From: Monomorium pharaonis
Taxonomy: Eukaryota > Arthropoda > Insecta > Hymenoptera > Formicidae
NCBI RefSeq assembly: GCF_013373865.1
Contig: NC_050469.1
Span: 4,706,042-4,770,041 of the forward strand
DNA length: 64,000 bases
Direction: 5' to 3'
The notes beneath the pieces were generated by a model that saw only the letters and a program-made list of their open reading frames with translations, made no database searches and was not told the DNA's origin. Made by a program: the position numbers and the translations under genes. Positions within the stretch are counted from its first letter, which is position 1; each line of letters starts with the position of its first letter. Below, piece after piece: positions 63,177 to 64,000 of the stretch.

Positions 63177-64000
63177 CACCTCTCTCTCATTCTGCTACAT
63201 CGAGGGTCATGTCGTAATTTCAATCTTAATGATTCCGTCCGAGGTTGTATCCGGAACCGAGCGGTAACGTAATAACGCCCGGCCACCGATAACCGGTTGC
63301 GATTACGTCGGATGTAAGTCCGTTTCCGCGCGGAATATGTAAGCGGGCGGTGTAGATAAAATCAGCTTATAATCCGGAGCGCGGAAGCGCCGGTTGATTC
63401 ATGGAAGCGTATTTTTCGGCAACAGCACCTCCCCCCGGTCGTGGCAATCGCGATGGCCACGATGTAATAGAGTAATAGAGTTCTGAAATCAATGGGCTGT
63501 ATAACGAGTGCCCTGGGAGTCATAACTGTAGCCACCGTCGGGCGTGTGCACACGCACAGCCGTATAACTGCCCCGGCTTTTCTAATCAACGCCAGCCGCA
63601 CCGGCTACACCGCGTTTGACGTCACACAATGCACCGCAAGAACTAAAGCGACGATCCACGTGAGATAATACGCGTGAACAATACGCGCGGTGGTATATCT
63701 GACCGTGAATGAGGTTGACAGGTGCGCTAATTGTCGCGCCTATCCCTACCGCCTATCTGGATTTGATCACAATAACGCTTTGATCGCCGCTGTCATTTAT
63801 ATTTTCTCATTGCCGCATTTCGAATGATTTAATTGCAGTCATTATAGGTCGGAAAGAGTTACGTTTCAACCAAATTCTATGTCCGACCATTGATCGATCT
63901 GTATCACTTGATTCGTAATTGTATGCGAAATATTTCAATGTTGTACTGTATTGCGGTGTTTTAATAAATTATATTAATTGTATTAATTACATAAATTATA

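Larger units (their letters stand above)
36562..64000 (-). other. Presumed long upstream intron of the Ig gene
   Basis: I searched the minus strand for another exon with Ig hallmarks (Cys, Trp, D-x-G-x-Y-x-C) ending in phase 1 and found none up to the window end. The stretch is AT-rich with CpG-richer blocks near 39.1-39.5, 43.1-44.2, 46.8-47.5, 49.1-49.9, 53.3-54.4, 55.4-56.9, 57.2-58.0, 58.6-59.2 and 62.7-63.8 kb. Short exons may have been missed. A nested gene may start at 45.5 kb. Treating it all as intron is an inference. Confidence 0.45.

Overview
The window looks like insect nuclear DNA, most likely from a hymenopteran such as an ant. This is an inference. It is AT-rich overall, with scattered CpG-rich blocks of 0.3-1.5 kb, many long (GA/TC)n, (CA)n, (AT)n and trinucleotide microsatellites, GT-AG introns of many kilobases, TATA-type core promoters and very little coding sequence. 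I see no prokaryotic or viral genes, no rRNA, no convincing tRNA and no CRISPR array. Nearly all long open frames here are by-products of CpG-rich blocks or microsatellites.

Left part (1-5279): a 164-bp satellite array of about 25 copies (690-4823) with a 5-monomer, 820-bp higher-order duplication in its centre. It is followed by three diverged copies of a roughly 130-bp repeat, then by a short GC hairpin and a CTAG end with the geometry of a Helitron 3' terminus. The simplest reading is a non-autonomous Helitron/Helentron-like element whose internal minisatellite has expanded. Just beyond it (6877-6976, minus) is a probable first coding exon of a secreted protein: a signal peptide, a consensus GTAAGT donor and a TATA box at the right distance. 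Its remaining exons would lie to the left and are not visible.

Middle part (7-27.9 kb): mostly intergenic. It holds a short palindromic MITE-like element (9231-9424), a dispersed repeat also present at 41.1 kb, a probable degenerate DNA transposon rich in TTAACAT motifs (17.29-18.17 kb), a decayed TE-like fragment (23.25-23.58 kb) and several CpG-rich blocks of unknown role.

Main gene (27.9-36.6 kb and probably beyond 64 kb, minus strand): the last two coding exons of an immunoglobulin-superfamily cell-surface protein (36383-36561 and 28627-28863). They are joined in frame across a 7.5-kb intron and end in a short hydrophobic C-terminal tail. The 3' UTR is about 0.7 kb, with a clustered AATAAA signal near 27.92 kb and a GT-rich element after it. 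The intron carries a 0.7-kb foldback element (29019-29722), a strongly strand-asymmetric pyrimidine tract (32.5-33.3 kb) and a CpG-rich block (34.9-35.6 kb). I found no further Ig exon between 36.6 and 64 kb, so that stretch is probably one very long upstream intron.

A second possible secreted-protein first exon (45581-45611, plus strand, TATA at 45493) would be a gene nested in that intron on the opposite strand. It is weaker evidence, and its proposed second exon is weaker still. The rest of 36.6-64 kb holds microsatellites, hairpins and CpG-rich blocks with no supported gene.
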